From positions 2,480,001 to 2,544,000 of the forward strand of contig NW_027476096.1 of NCBI RefSeq assembly GCF_051020955.1: a DNA stretch of 64,000 nucleotides. The letters are read 5' to 3'. Made by a program: the position numbers and the translations under genes. Below are positions 40,151-53,500 of this stretch, piece by piece. This DNA is from Megalopta genalis (taxonomy: Eukaryota; Arthropoda; Insecta; Hymenoptera; Halictidae). The notes beneath the pieces were generated by a model that ran no database searches, was not told the origin of the DNA, and saw only the letters and a program-made list of their open reading frames with translations. The first letter of the stretch is position 1. Each line of letters opens with the position of its first letter.

Positions 40151-41217
40151 GCGAAACAAAAGAGTTAGCTTCAAATCCGTGCGAAACACTTGATTTAAAT
40201 TCAAATCAATGCGAACTAGAATGGTTATCATCAAATCCGTGCGAATCAAATGGTTTAGCTTCAAATACTTGTGATATATATGATTTAGCTTCAACTGCAT
40301 GCGAAACAAACGAGTTAGCTTCAAATCCATGCGAAACACATGATTTAGCTTCAAACCAATGCGAAGAAGGAGGATTATCTTCGAATCCATACGAAACAAA
40401 TGGTTTAGCTTCAAACACTTGTGATATACATGATTTAGCATCAACAGCATGCGAAACAAACGAGTTAGCTTCAAAAACCATGCGAAACACATGATTTAGC
40501 TTCAAATCGATGCGAAGTAGAAGGCATAGCTTCAAATCCACGGGAATCAAATGGTTTAGCTTCAAATACTTGTGATATACATGACTTAGCTTCAACAGCA
40601 TGCGAAACAAACGAGTTAGCTTCAAATCCAAGCGAAGCATATGATTTCGTTTCAAATCAATGCGAAGTAGAAGGCTGATCTCCGAATCCACACGAAACAG
40701 ATTGTTTAGATTCAAATACTTGTGATATACATGATTTAGCTTCAACAGCATGCGAAACAAACGTGTTAGCTTCAAATCCATGCGAAACACATGATTTAGC
40801 TCCAAATAAATGCGAAGTAGAAGGCATAGCTTCAAATCCATGGGAATCAAATGGTTTATCTTCAAATACTTGTGATATGCATGACTTATCTTCAACTGCA
40901 TGCGAAACAAACGAGTTAGCTTCAAATCCATGCGAAACACATGATTTAAATTCAAATCAATGCGAACTAGAAGGGTTATCATCAAATCCGTGCGAATCAA
41001 ATGGTTTTGCTTCAAATACTTGTGATATACATGATTTAGCTTCAACAGCAAGCGAAACAAACGAGTTAGATTCAAATCCATGCGAAACACATGATTTAGC
41101 ATCAAATCAATGCGAAGTAGAAGGCTTATCTTCGAATCCATGCGAAACAAATGGTTTAGCTCCAAATGCTTGTGATATATATGATTTAGTTTCAACTGCA
41201 TGCGAAACAAACGAGTT
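40151..41217. repeat. 1.07-kb duplicated block, first copy (partner 43332-44398)
   Basis: The block matches 43332-44398 at an offset of 3181. Both begin GCGAAACAAAAGAGTTAGC and share the one-base insertion TTCAAAAACCATGCG (40472 and 43653) and the CGGGAATC variant. They part after AACGAGTTA, where the first continues GCTTCACATCC and the second ACTTCAAATCC. Confidence 0.88.
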
Positions 41218-41504
41218 AGCTTCACATCCATGCGAAACAAATGATTTAGCTTCAAATCAATGCGAAGCAGAAGGCTGATCTTCGAATCCATGCGAATCAA
41301 ATGTTTTAGATTCAAATACTGGTGATATACATGATTTAGATTCAACTGCATGCGAAATAAACGAGTTAGCTTCAAATCCAAGCAAACAGCATGATTTAGC
41401 ATCAAGTCAACGCGAAGTTGAAGGCTTAGCTTCAAATCCATGCGAAACAAATGGATAAGCTTCAAATACTTGCTTTATATATGACTTAACTTCAACTGCA
41501 GGTG

Positions 41505-43337
41505 AAACAAACGCGTTAGCCTCAAATCCATGCGAAAGACATGATTTAGCTTCAAGTTCATTCGAAACACATGGTTTAGCTTAATATTCATGCGAAACAA
41601 ATGGTTCAGCTTCAAATAATTGTGATATACATGATTTAGCTTCAAATGCAGGCGAAACAAACAAGTTAGCTTCAAATCCAAGAGAAACACATGATTTATC
41701 TTCAAATCAACGCGAAGCAGAAGGCTTATCTTCAAATCCATGCGAAACAAATGGTTTAGCTTCAAATACTGGTGATATACATGATTTAGATTCAACTGCA
41801 TGCGAAATAAACGAGTTAGCTTCAAATCCATGCGAATCAAATGGGTTAGCTTCAAATTCTTGTGATATACAAGATTTAGATTCAACAGCATGCGAAACAA
41901 ACGAGTTAGCTTCAAATCCATGCGCAACACAAGATTTTGCATCAAATCAATGCGAAGTAGAAGGCTTATCTTCGAATCCGTGCGAAAGAAATGGTTTAGC
42001 TTCAAATACCTATGAAATACATGATTTAGCTCTAAATGCATGCGAAACAAACGAGTTAGCTTCAAATCCATGCGAAACACATGATTTATCTTCAAATCAA
42101 TGCGATGGAGAATGCTTAGCTTCAAATCCATGCGAATCAAATGGTTTAGCTTCAAATACTTATGATATACATGATTTAGCTTCTCATGATTTTGCTTCAA
42201 ATCAATACGAAGTAGAAGGCTTATCTTCGAATCCATGCGAAACAAATGGTTTAGCATCAAATACCTGTGATATACGTGATTTAGCTTCAACTGCTTGCGA
42301 AACAAACGAGTTAGCTTTAAATTCATGCGAAACATATGATTCAGCTTAAAATCAATGCGAAGTAGAAGGATTATCTTCGAATCCATGCGAAACAAATGGT
42401 TTAGCTTCAAATACTGGTGATATACATGATTTAGATTCAACTGCATGCGAAACAAACGAGTCAGCTTCAAATCCAAGCGAACAACATGATTTAGCATCAA
42501 GTCAACGCGAAGTTGAAGGCTTAGCTTCAAATCCATGCGAAACAAATGGTTTAGCTTCAAATACTTGTTTTATACATGACTTAGCTTCAACTGCAGGCGA
42601 AGCAAACGTGTTAGACTCAAATCCATGCGAAACACATGATTTAGCTTCAAATTCATTCGAAACACATGGTTTAGCTTAATATTCATGCGAAACAAATGGT
42701 TCAGCTTCTAATAATTGTGATATACATGATTTAGCTTCAAATGCAGGCGGAACAAACAAGTTAGCTTCAAATCCAAGAGAAACACATAACTTAGCTTCTA
42801 ATCAACGCGAAGCAGAAGGCTTATCTTCAAATCCATGCGAAACAAGTGGTTCAGATTCAAATACTTGTGATGTGAATGATTTAGCTCTAAATGCATGCGA
42901 AACAAACGAGTTAGATTCAAATCCATGAGAAACACATGATTTAGCTTCAAATCAATACGATGGAGAATGCTTAGCTTCAAATCCATGCGAATCAAATGGT
43001 TTAGCTTCAAATACTTATGATATACATGATTTAGCTTCACATGATTTTGCTTCAAATCAATGCGAAGTAGAAGACTTAGCTAGAAATTCATGCGAAACAA
43101 ATGGTTCAGCTTGAAATACTAATGATATACATGATTTAGCATCAAATGCAGTCGATGCAATCGAGATATCGTCGATTACAAGCGAAACAGATGATTTAGC
43201 TTCAATTTCATTCGAAACACATGATTTAGTTGAATATTCATACGAGACAAATGGTTCAGCTTGAAATACTTATTATATACATGGTTTAGCTTCAACTACA
43301 TGTGAAACAGACGTATTAGCTTCAAATTCAAGCGAAA
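41505..43337. repeat. 1.83-kb duplicated block, second copy
   Basis: This is the partner of 35085-36917. It stops abruptly at about 43331, within TTCAAATTCAAGCGAAACA, where it is joined to a copy of the 40.15-kb block. The first copy continues with CACATGATTCAAC instead. Confidence 0.9.
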
Positions 43338-44398
43338 CAAAAGAGTTAGCTTCAAATCCGTGCGAAACACTTGATTTAAATTCAAATCATTGCGAACTAG
43401 AATGGTTATCATCAAATCCGTGCGAATCAAATGGTTTAGCTTCAAATACTTGTGATATATATGATTTAGCTTCAACTGCATGCGAAACAAACGAGTTAGC
43501 TTCAAATCCATGCGAAACACATGATTTAGCTTCAAACCAATGCGAAGAAGGAGGATTATCTTCGAATCCATGCGAAACAAATGGTTTAGCTTCAAACACT
43601 TGTGATATACATGATTTAGCATCAACAGCATGCGAAACAAACGAGTTAGCTTCAAAAACCATGCGAAACACATGATTTAGCTTCAAATCGATGCGAAGTA
43701 GAAGGCATAGCTTCAAATCCACGGGAATCAAATGGTTTAGCTTCAAATACTTGTGATATACATGACTTAGCTTCAACAGCATGCGAAACAAACGAGTTAG
43801 CTTCAAATCCAAGCGAAGCATATGATTTCGTTTCAAATCAATGCGAAGTAGAAGGCTGATCTCCGAATCCACACGAAACAGATTGTTTAGATTCAAATAC
43901 TTGTGATATACATGATTTAGCTTCAACAGCATGCGAAACAAACGTGTTAGCTTCAAATCCATGCGAAACACATGATTTAGCTCCAAATAAATGCGAAGTA
44001 GAAGGCATAGCTTCAAATCCATGGGAATCAAATGGTTTATCTTCAAATACTTGTGATATGCATGACTTATCTTCAACTGCATGCGAAACAAACGAGTTAG
44101 CTTCAAATCCATGCGAAACACATGATTTAAATTCAAATCAATGCGAACTAGAAGGGTTATCATCAAATCCGTGCGAATCAAATGGTTTTGCTTCAAATAC
44201 TTGTGATATACATGATTTAGCTTCAACAGCAAGCGAAACAAACGAGTTAGATTCAAATCCATGCGAAACACATGATTTAGCATCAAATCAATGCGAAGTA
44301 GAAGGCTTATCTTCGAATCCATGCGAAACAAATGGTTTAGCTCCAAATGCTTGTGATATATATGATTTAGTTTCAACTGCATGCGAAACAAACGAGTT
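43332..44398. repeat. 1.07-kb duplicated block, second copy
   Basis: This is the partner of 40151-41217. Its left edge is the junction with the 6420-offset block and its right edge runs into the 1,501-spaced block, so it is sandwiched between two other duplicated tracts. Confidence 0.88.
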
Positions 44399-44726
44399 AA
44401 CTTCAAATCCATGCGAAACACATGATTTAACTTCAAATCAATGCGAAGTAGAAGGGTTATCTTCGAATCCATGCGAAACAAATGGTTTAGCTTCAAAGAC
44501 GTGTGATATATATGATTTAGCTTCAACAGCATGCGAAACAAACGAGTTAGCTTTAAATCCATGCGAAACACATGATTTAGCTCCAAATCAATGCGAAGTA
44601 GAAGGCATAGCTTCAAATCCATGGGAATCAAATGGTTTAGATTCAAATACTTGTGATATACATGATTTAGCTTCAACAGCATGCGAAACAAACGAGTTAG
44701 CTTCAAAAACCATGCGAAACACATGA
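43944..44726 (+). other. Longest plus-strand ORF (260 codons), doubtful gene
   Basis: The plus frame reads decapeptides LASNPCETHD, LASNQCEVEG, LASNPCETNG, LASNTCDIHD and LASTACETNE: acidic, Asn-rich, with one Cys per ten residues. It ends in SKTMRNT after the one-base insertion at 44703. Elsewhere this frame is often cut by a TTA-to-TGA change in m3 (GGCTGATCTTCG). The minus strand is open across the same bases (43387-44724). No domain is recognised. Confidence 0.1.
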
Positions 44727-45656
44727 TTTAGCTTCAAATCGATGCGAAGTAGAAGGCATAGCTTCAAATCCATGGGAATCAAATGGTTTAGCTTCAAATA
44801 CTTGTGATATACATGACTTAGCTTCAACAGCATGCGAAACAAACGAGTTAGCTTCAAATCCAAGCGAAGCATATGATTTCGTTTCAAATCAATGCGAAGT
44901 AGAAGGCTGATCTCCGAATCCACACGAAACAGATTGTTTAGATTCAAATACTTGTGATATACATGATTTAGCTTCAACAGCATGCGAAACAAACGTGTTA
45001 GCTTCAAATCCATGCGAAACAAATGATTTAGCTTCAAATCAATGCGAAGCAGAAGGCTGATCTTCGAATCCATGCGAAACAAATGGTTTAGCTCCAAATG
45101 CTTGTGATATATATGATTTAGTTTCAACTGCATGCGAAACAAACGAGTTAGCTTCACATCCATGCGAAACAAATGATTTAGCTTCAAATCAATGCGAAGC
45201 AGAAGGCTGATCTTCGAATCCATGCGAATCAAATGTTTTAGCTTCAAATACTTGTGATATACATGATTTAGATTCAACAGCATGCGAAATGAACGAGTTA
45301 GCATCAAATCCATGCGAAACACATGATTTTGCTTCAATTCAATGCGAGGTTGGAGGCTTATCTTCGAATTCATGCGAAACAAATGGTTTAGCTTCAAATA
45401 CTTGTGATATACATGATTTACATTCAACTGCATGCGAAACAAACGAGTTAGCTTTAAATCCAAGCGAAACACATGAATTAGCTCCAAATCAATGCGAAGT
45501 ATAATGCATAGCTTCAAATCCATGGGAATCAAATGGTTTATCTTCAAATACTTGTGATATACATGACTTAGCTTCAACTGCATGCGAAACAAACGAGTTA
45601 GCTTCAAATCCATGCGAAACACATGGTTTAGCTTCATATCAGTGCGAACTAGAAGG
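44375..45656. repeat. 1.28-kb block duplicated at 1,501-bp spacing, first copy
   Basis: The block matches 45876-47157 at an offset of 1501, ten HORs plus the one base inserted in TTCAAAAACCATGCG (44703 and 46204). The rare GAAATGAACGAG variant at 45289 and 46790 is shared. The copies part after GAACTAGAAGG, which continues GTTATC in the first and CTGATC in the second. Confidence 0.88.
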
Positions 45657-46225
45657 GTTATCATCAAATCCGTGCGAATCAAATGGTTTTGCTTCAAGTA
45701 CTTGTGATATACTTTATTTAGCTTCAACAGCATGCGAAACAAACGAGTTAGCTTCAAATCCATGCGAAACACATGATTCAACTTCAAATCAATGCGAAGT
45801 AGAAGGGTTATCTTCGAATCCGTGCGAAACATATGGTTTAGCTTCAAACACTTGTGATATACATGATTTAGGGTCAACTGCATGCGAAACAAACGAGTTA
45901 ACTTCAAATCCATGCGAAACACATGATTTAACTTCAAATCAATGCGAAGTAGAAGGGTTATCTTCGAATCCATGCGAAACAAATGGTTTAGCTTCAAAGA
46001 CGTGTGATATATATGATTTAGCTTCAACAGCATGCGAAACAAACGAGTTAGCTTTAAATCCATGCGAAACACATGATTTAGCTCCAAATCAATGCGAAGT
46101 AGAAGGCATAGCTTCAAATCCATGGGAATCAAATGGTTTAGATTCAAATACTTGTGATATACATGATTTAGCTTCAACAGCATGCGAAACAAACGAGTTA
46201 GCTTCAAAAACCATGCGAAACACAT
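44588..46225 (-). other. 545-codon repeat-encoded ORF, doubtful gene
   Basis: This has basic decapeptide repeats on the minus strand. The last 40 or so codons are in the CVSHGFEAKS-type frame after an indel. Near its start the one-base insertion TTCAAAAACCATGCG changes the frame and gives MCFAWFLKLTRL. A sister frame of 534 codons lies at 46089-47693, overlapping it, because the 1.28-kb block is duplicated at 1,501 bp. Confidence 0.1.
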
Positions 46226-47157
46226 GATTTAGCTTCAAATCGATGCGAAGTAGAAGGCATAGCTTCAAATCCATGGGAATCAAATGGTTTAGCTTCAAAT
46301 ACTTGTGATATACATGACTTAGCTTCAACAGCATGCGAAACAAACGAGTTAGCTTCAAATCCAAGCGAAGCATATGATTTCGTTTCAAATCAATGCGAAG
46401 TAGAAGGCTGATCTCCGAATCCACACGAAACAGATTGTTTAGATTCAAATACTTGTGATATACATGATTTAGCTTCAACAGCATGCGAAACAAACGTGTT
46501 AGCTTCAAATCCATGCGAAACAAATGATTTAGCTTCAAATCAATGCGAAGCAGAAGGCTGATCTTCGAATCCATGCGAAACAAATGGTTTAGCTCCAAAT
46601 GCTTGTGATATATATGATTTAGTTTCAACTGCATGCGAAACAAACGAGTTAGCTTCACATCCATGCGAAACAAATGATTTAGCTTCAAATCAATGCGAAG
46701 CAGAAGGCTGATCTTCGAATCCATGCGAATCAAATGTTTTAGCTTCAAATACTTGTGATATACATGATTTAGATTCAACAGCATGCGAAATGAACGAGTT
46801 AGCTTCAAATCCATGCGAAACACATGATTTTGATTCAATTCAATGCGAGGTTGGAGGCTTATCTTCGAATTCATGCGAAACAAATGGTTTAGCTTCAAAT
46901 ACCTGTGATATACATGATTTACATTCAACTGCATGCGAAACAAACGAGTTAGCTTTAAATCCAAGCGAAACACATGAATTAGCTCCAAATCAATGCGAAG
47001 TATAATGCATAGCTTCAAATCCATGGGAATCAAATGGTTTATCTTCAAATACTTGTGATATACATGACTTAGCTTCAACTGCATGCGAAACAAACGAGTT
47101 AGCTTCAAATCCATGCGAAACACATGGTTTAGCTTCATATCAGTGCGAACTAGAAGG
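45876..47157. repeat. 1.28-kb block duplicated at 1,501-bp spacing, second copy
   Basis: This is the partner of 44375-45656, separated from it by about 220 bp of other monomers. The copies are nearly the same; one difference seen is GCATCAAATCC at 45301 versus GCTTCAAATCC at 46802. Confidence 0.88.
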
Positions 47158-48905
47158 CTGATCTTCAAATCCATGCGAAACAAATGGTTTAGCTTCAAAG
47201 ACGTGTGATATATATGGTTTAGCTTCAACAGCATGCGAAACAAACGACTTAGCTTTAAATCCATGCGAAACACATGATTTAGCTCCAAATCAATGCGAAG
47301 TAGAAGGCATAGCTTCAAATCCATGGGAATCAAATGGTTTAGATTCAAATACTTGTGATATACATGATTTAGCTTCAACAGCATGCGAAACAAACGAGTT
47401 AGCTTCAAATCCATGCGAAACACATGATTTAGCTTCAAACCAATGCGAAGTAGAGGGAATAGCTTCAAATCCATGGGAATCAAATGGTTTAGCTTCAAAT
47501 ACTTGTGATATACATGATTTAGCTTCAACAGCATGCGAAACATACGAGTTAGCTTCAAATCCAGGCGAAACACATGATTTAGCTTCAAGTCAATGTGAAG
47601 TAGAAGGGTTATCGTCGAATCCATGCGAAACAAATGGTTTAGCTTCAAACACTTGTGATATACATGATTTGGCTTCAACTGCATGCGAAACAAACGAGTT
47701 AGCTTTTAATCCATGCGAAACACATGATTTAGCTCCAAATCAATGCGAAGTAGAAGGCATAGCTTCAAATCAATGGGAATCAAATGGTTTAGCTTCAAAT
47801 ACTTGTGATATACATGATTTAGCTTCAACTGCATGCGATATAAACGAGTTAGCTTCAAATCCATGCGAAACACATGATTTAGCATCAAATCAATGCGAAG
47901 TAGGAGGCTTATCTTCAAATCCATGCGAAACAAACCGTTTAGCTTCAAATACTTGTGATATTCATGATTTAACTTCAACTGCATGCGAAACAAACGAGTT
48001 AGCTTCAAATCCATGCGAAACAAATGATTTAGCTTCAAATCAATGCGAAGCAGAAGGCTGATCTTCGAATCCATGCGAATCAAATGTTTTAGCTTCAAAT
48101 ACTTGTGATATACATGATTTAGATTCAACAGCAAGCGAAATAAACGAGTTAGCTTCAAATCCATGCGAAACACATGATTTTGCTTTAAATCAATGCGAAA
48201 TAGAAGGCTAACCTTCGAATCCACACGAAACAGATGGTTTAGCTTCAAATACTTGTAATATACATGATTTATCTTCAACAGCATGCGAAACAAACGTGTT
48301 AACTTAAAATCCATACGAAACACATGATTTAGCTTCAATTCAATGCGAGGTTGGAGGCTTATCTTGAAATCCATGCGAAACAAATCGTTTAGCTTCAAAT
48401 ACTTGTGATATACATAATTTAACTTCAACTGCATGTGATACAAACGAGTTAGCTTAAAATCCAAGCGGAACACATGATTTAGCTTCAAATCAATGTGAAG
48501 TGGAATGCTGAGTTTCAAATCCATGCGAATCAAATGTTTTAGCTTCAAATACTTGTGATATACATTATTTAGCTTCAACTGCATGCGATATAAACGAGTT
48601 AGCTTCAAATCCATGCGAAACACATGATTTAGCATCAAATCAATGCGAAGTAGGAGGCTTATCTTCAAATCCATGCGAAACAAATCGTTTAGCTTCAAAT
48701 ACTTGTGATATACTTGATTTATATTCAAGTGCATGCGAGACAAACGAGTTAGCTTTAAATCCATGCGTAACGCATGATTTAGCTCCAAATCAATGCGAAG
48801 TAGGAAGCTTATCTTCAAATCCATGCGAAACAAATCGTTTAGCTTCAAATACTTGTGATATACATGATTTAGCTTCAACTGCATGCGAAACAAACGAGTT
48901 AGCTT
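46925..48905. repeat. 1.98-kb duplicated block, second copy
   Basis: This is the partner of 37532-39512. Its left end overlaps the end of the 1,501-bp-spaced duplication, so the two duplicated tracts share a breakpoint zone at about 46.9-47.16 kb. Small differences include GCATGATTTAGCT versus ACATGATTTAGCT near 48770. Confidence 0.9.
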
Positions 48906-50547
48906 CAAATCCATGCGAAACACATGATTTAGCTTCAAATCAATGCGGAAGTAGAAGGCTGATCTTCAAATCCATGCGAAACAATTGGTTTAGCTTCAAA
49001 TACTTGTGATATAAATGATTTAGCTTCAACAGCATGCGAAACAAACGAGTTAGCTTTAAATCCATGCGAAACACATCATTTAGATTAATATCAATGCGAA
49101 GTAGAAGGCTTATCTTCGAATCCATGCGAGACAAATGGTTTTGCTTCAAATATTTGTGATATACATGATTTAGCTCCAAATGCAGGCGAAATAACGAGTT
49201 AGCTCTAAAACCATGCGAAACACATGATTTGGCTTCAAATCAATGCTATGTAGCAGGCTTAGCTTCAAATCCATGCGAAACACATGAATTACACTCAAAT
49301 CAATGCGAATCACATGATTTAGCTTCAAATCAATGCGAATCACATGATTTAGCTTCAAATCAATGCGAAGAAGAATGCTTAGCTTCAAATCCATGCGAAA
49401 CACATGATTTAACTTCAAATCAATGCCAAGACGAAGGCTTATCTTCGAATCAATGCGAAACAAATGGTTTAGCCTCAAATACTTGTGATATACATCATTT
49501 AGCTTCAAATGCATGCGAAACAAACGAGTTAGCTTCAAATCCAGCGAAAAACATGATTTAAGTTCAAATCAACGTGAAGTAGAAGGCTTAGTTTTAAATC
49601 CACGCGAAACGAAAGATTTAGCTTCAAATACTTGCCAATATAAGTGATATAGCTTCAAATGCAGGCGAAACAAACGAGTGCGCTTTAAATCCATCCGAAA
49701 CACATCATTTGGCTTCAAATCAATGCGAAGTAGAAGGCTTAGCTTCAAATCCATGCGAATCAAACGGTTTAGATTCAAATACTTGTGATATACATGATTC
49801 AGATTCAACTGCGTGCGAAACGAACTAGTTAGCTTCAAATCCAGGCGAAACACATGATTGAGCTTCAATTCAATGCGAAGTAGAAGGCTTAGCTTCAAAC
49901 CCATGCGAATAAAATGGTTTAGGTTCAAATACTTGTGATATACATGATTTGGCGTCAACAGCATGCGAAACAAACGAGATAGATTCAAATCCAAAGGCAT
50001 CACATGATTCAGTTTCAAATCAATGCTACACAGAAGGCTTAGCTTCAAATCCATGCGAATCAAATGGTTTAGTTTCAAATAGTTGTGATATACATGATTC
50101 AGATTCAACTGCGTGCGAAACGAGCGAATTAGCTTCAAATCCAAGCGAAACACGTGATTTAGCTTCAATTCAATACGAAGTAGAAGGCTGAGTTTCAAAT
50201 TCATGCGAAACGAATGGTTTAGGTTCAAATACTTGTGATATACATGATTTAGCTTCAACAGCATGCGAAACATACGAGAATACTTCAATTCCAAAGGAAT
50301 CACGTGATTTAGCTTCAAATCAATGCGAAGTAGAAGGCTAATCTTCGAAACCATGCGAAACAAATCATTTAGATTCAAATACTTGTGATATACATGATTT
50401 AGCTTCAAATGCATGCGAAACAAACGAGTTAGTTTCAAATCCATGCGTATCACATGATTTACCTTCAAATCAATGCGAAGTAGAACGATTAGCTTCAAAT
50501 CCAAGCGACTCACATGATTTAGCTTCAAACAATTGTGATATACATGA
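48906..50547. repeat. Divergent HOR array with hybrid monomers, 48.9-50.5 kb
   Basis: Only satellite is present, but pentamer order is disturbed. Two consecutive hybrid monomers at 49289-49318 and 49319-49348 carry the front of an m2 tail and the back of an m1 tail (CAATGCGAATCACATGAT). Variants such as CCAAAGGCATCACATGATTC near 49990 and CCAAAGGAATCACGTG near 50290 are restricted to this stretch as far as I saw. Confidence 0.85.
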
Positions 50548-53500
50548 TTTAGCTTCAACTGCAGGCGAAACAAACGAGATAGCTTCAAATCCATGCGAAT
50601 CAAATGGTTTAGCTTCAAAGACCTTTGATATACATGATTTAGCTTCAACTGCATGCGAAACAAACGAGTTAGCTTTAAATCCATGCGAAACGTATGATTT
50701 AGCTTCAAATCAATGCGAAGTAGAAGGATTATCTTCGAATCCATGCAGAACAAATGGTTTAGCTTCAAACACTTGTGATATACATGATTTAGCTTCAACT
50801 GCATGCGAAACAAACGAGCTAGCCTCAAATCCATGCGAAACACGTGATTTAGCATCAAGTCAACGCGAAGTTGAAGGCTTAGCGTCAAATCCATGCGAAA
50901 CGAATGATTTAGCTTCACATACTTGTGAATAGAAGTGATATAGCTTGAAATGCAGGCGAAACAAACGAGTTAGCTTCAAATCCATGCGAAACACATGATT
51001 TAGCTTCAAATCAATGCGAAGTAGAAGGCTTAGCTTCAAATCCATGCGAATCAAACGGTTTAGATTCAAATACTTGTGATATGCTTGATTTATATTGAAG
51101 TGCATGCGATACAAACGAGATAGATTCAAATCCATGCGAAACATATGATTTAACATCAAATCAATGCGACGCAGAATGCTGATCTTCGAATCCATGCGAA
51201 ACAAATGGTTTAGCTTCAAATACTTGTGATATACATGATTTAGCTTCAACTGCAGGCGAAACAAACGAGTTAGCTTAAAATTCATGCGAAACTCATGATT
51301 TAACTTCAAATCAATGCGAAGTGGAAGGGTTACCTTCGAATCCATGCGAAACAAATGGTTTAGCTTCAAATACTTGTGATATACATTATTTAGCTTCAAC
51401 TGCACGCGAAACAAACGAGTTAGCTTCAAATCCATGCGAAACACATGATTTAGCTTCAAATCAATGCGAAGCAGAAGGATTAGCTTCGAATCCATGCGAA
51501 TCAGATGGTTTAGCTTCAAATACTTGTGATACACACGATTTATATTCAACTGCATGCGACACAAACGAGATAGCTTCAAATCCAAGCGAAATACATGATT
51601 AAGCTTCAAATCAATGCGAAGTAGAAGGCTTAACTTCAAATCCATGCGAAACAAATGGTTTAGATTCAAATACTTGTTTTATACATGATTTAGATTCAAC
51701 TGCATGCGAAACCAACGAGTTAGCTTCAAATCCAAGCGGAAAACATGATTTAGTATCAAGTCAACGCGAAGTTGAAGGCTTAGATTCTAATCCATGCGAA
51801 ACAAATGGTTCAGCTTCAAATACTTGGGATATACATGATTTAGTTTCAACTGCAGGCGAAACAAACGAGTTGGCTTCAAATCCAAGCGAAATACATGATT
51901 TAGCTTCAAATCAATACGAAGTAGGAGGCCTAGCTTCAAATGCATGCGAAACGAATGATTTATCTTCAAATACTGGCGAATATAAGTGATATACCTTCAA
52001 ATGCAGGCGAAACAAACGAGTGAGCTTCAAATCCAAGCGTAATACATGATTTAATTTCAAATCAATGCGAAGTAGAAGGATTAGCTTCAAATCCATGCGA
52101 ATCAAATGGTTTAGCTTCAAATACTTGTGATATACATGATTTATCTTCAAACGCAGGCGAAACAAACGAGTTAGCTTCAAATCCATGCGAAACACATGAT
52201 TTAGCTTCAAATCAATGCGAAGTAGAAGGCTTAGCTTCAAATCCATGCCAATCAAACGGTTTAGCTTCAAATACCTGTGATATACATGATTTAGCTTCAA
52301 ATGCATGCGACATAAGCTAGTTAGCTTCAAATCGAAGCAAAACACATGATTCAGCTTCATATCAGTGCGAGGTCGAAGGCTTAGTTTCAAAATCAAGCGA
52401 AACACATGATTCAGCTTCAAATCAATGCGACGAAGAATGTTTAGCTTCAAACCCATGCGAAACAAAATGTTTAGCTTCTAATACTTGTGATATACATGAT
52501 TTAGCTTCAAGTGCATGCTAAACAAACGAGTTAGCTTCAAATCGAAGAGAAACACATGTTTTAGCTACATATCCGTGCGATGTAGAAGTTTGAGCTTCAA
52601 ATTCATGCGAAACACTTGGTTTAGCTTAATATTCATGCGATACGAATGGTGCAGCTTCAAATACTTGTGATATACACGATTTAGCTTCAACTGTATGTGA
52701 AACAAACGAGTTAGATTCAAATCCATGCGAAACACATCATTTAGGTTCAAAATCATGCGAAACACATGGTTTAGCTTCAAATCAATGCGAAGTAGAAGGC
52801 TGATCTTCGAAATCACGCGAAACAAATGGTTTAGCTTCAAATACTTGTGATATACATGATTTAGCTTCATATCAATGCGAAACACATGATTCAGTTTCAA
52901 ATCAATGCGAAGAAGAAGGCTTATCTTCGTATCCATGCGAAACAAATGGTTTATCTTCAAATCCATGCGAAACAGATGGTTTTGCAACAAATACTTGTGA
53001 TATACATAATTTAGCTTCAACTGCATGCGAAACAAACGAGTTAGCTTAAAATCCATGCGAAACACATGATTTAGCTTCAAATCAATTCGAAGTAGAAGGC
53101 TGATCTTCAAATACATCCGAAACAAATGGTTTAGCTTCAAATACTTGTGATATACATGATTTAGTTTCAACTGCATGCGAAACAAACGAGTTAGCTTCAA
53201 ATCCAAGCGAAACACAAGATTTAGCATCAAATCAATGCGAAGTAGAAGGCTTAGCTTCTAATCAATGCGAAACAATTGACTCAGCTTCAAATACTTGCGA
53301 ATATAAGTGATATAGCTTCAAATGCAGGCAAAACAAACGAGTTAGCTTCAAAGCCATGCAAAACACATGATTTAGCTTCAAATCAATGCGAATTAGAAGG
53401 CTTAGCTCCAAATCCATTCGACACAAATGATTTAGCTTCAAATACTTGCGATATAAGTGATATAGCTTCAACTGCATGCGAAACAATCGAGTTAGCTTCA

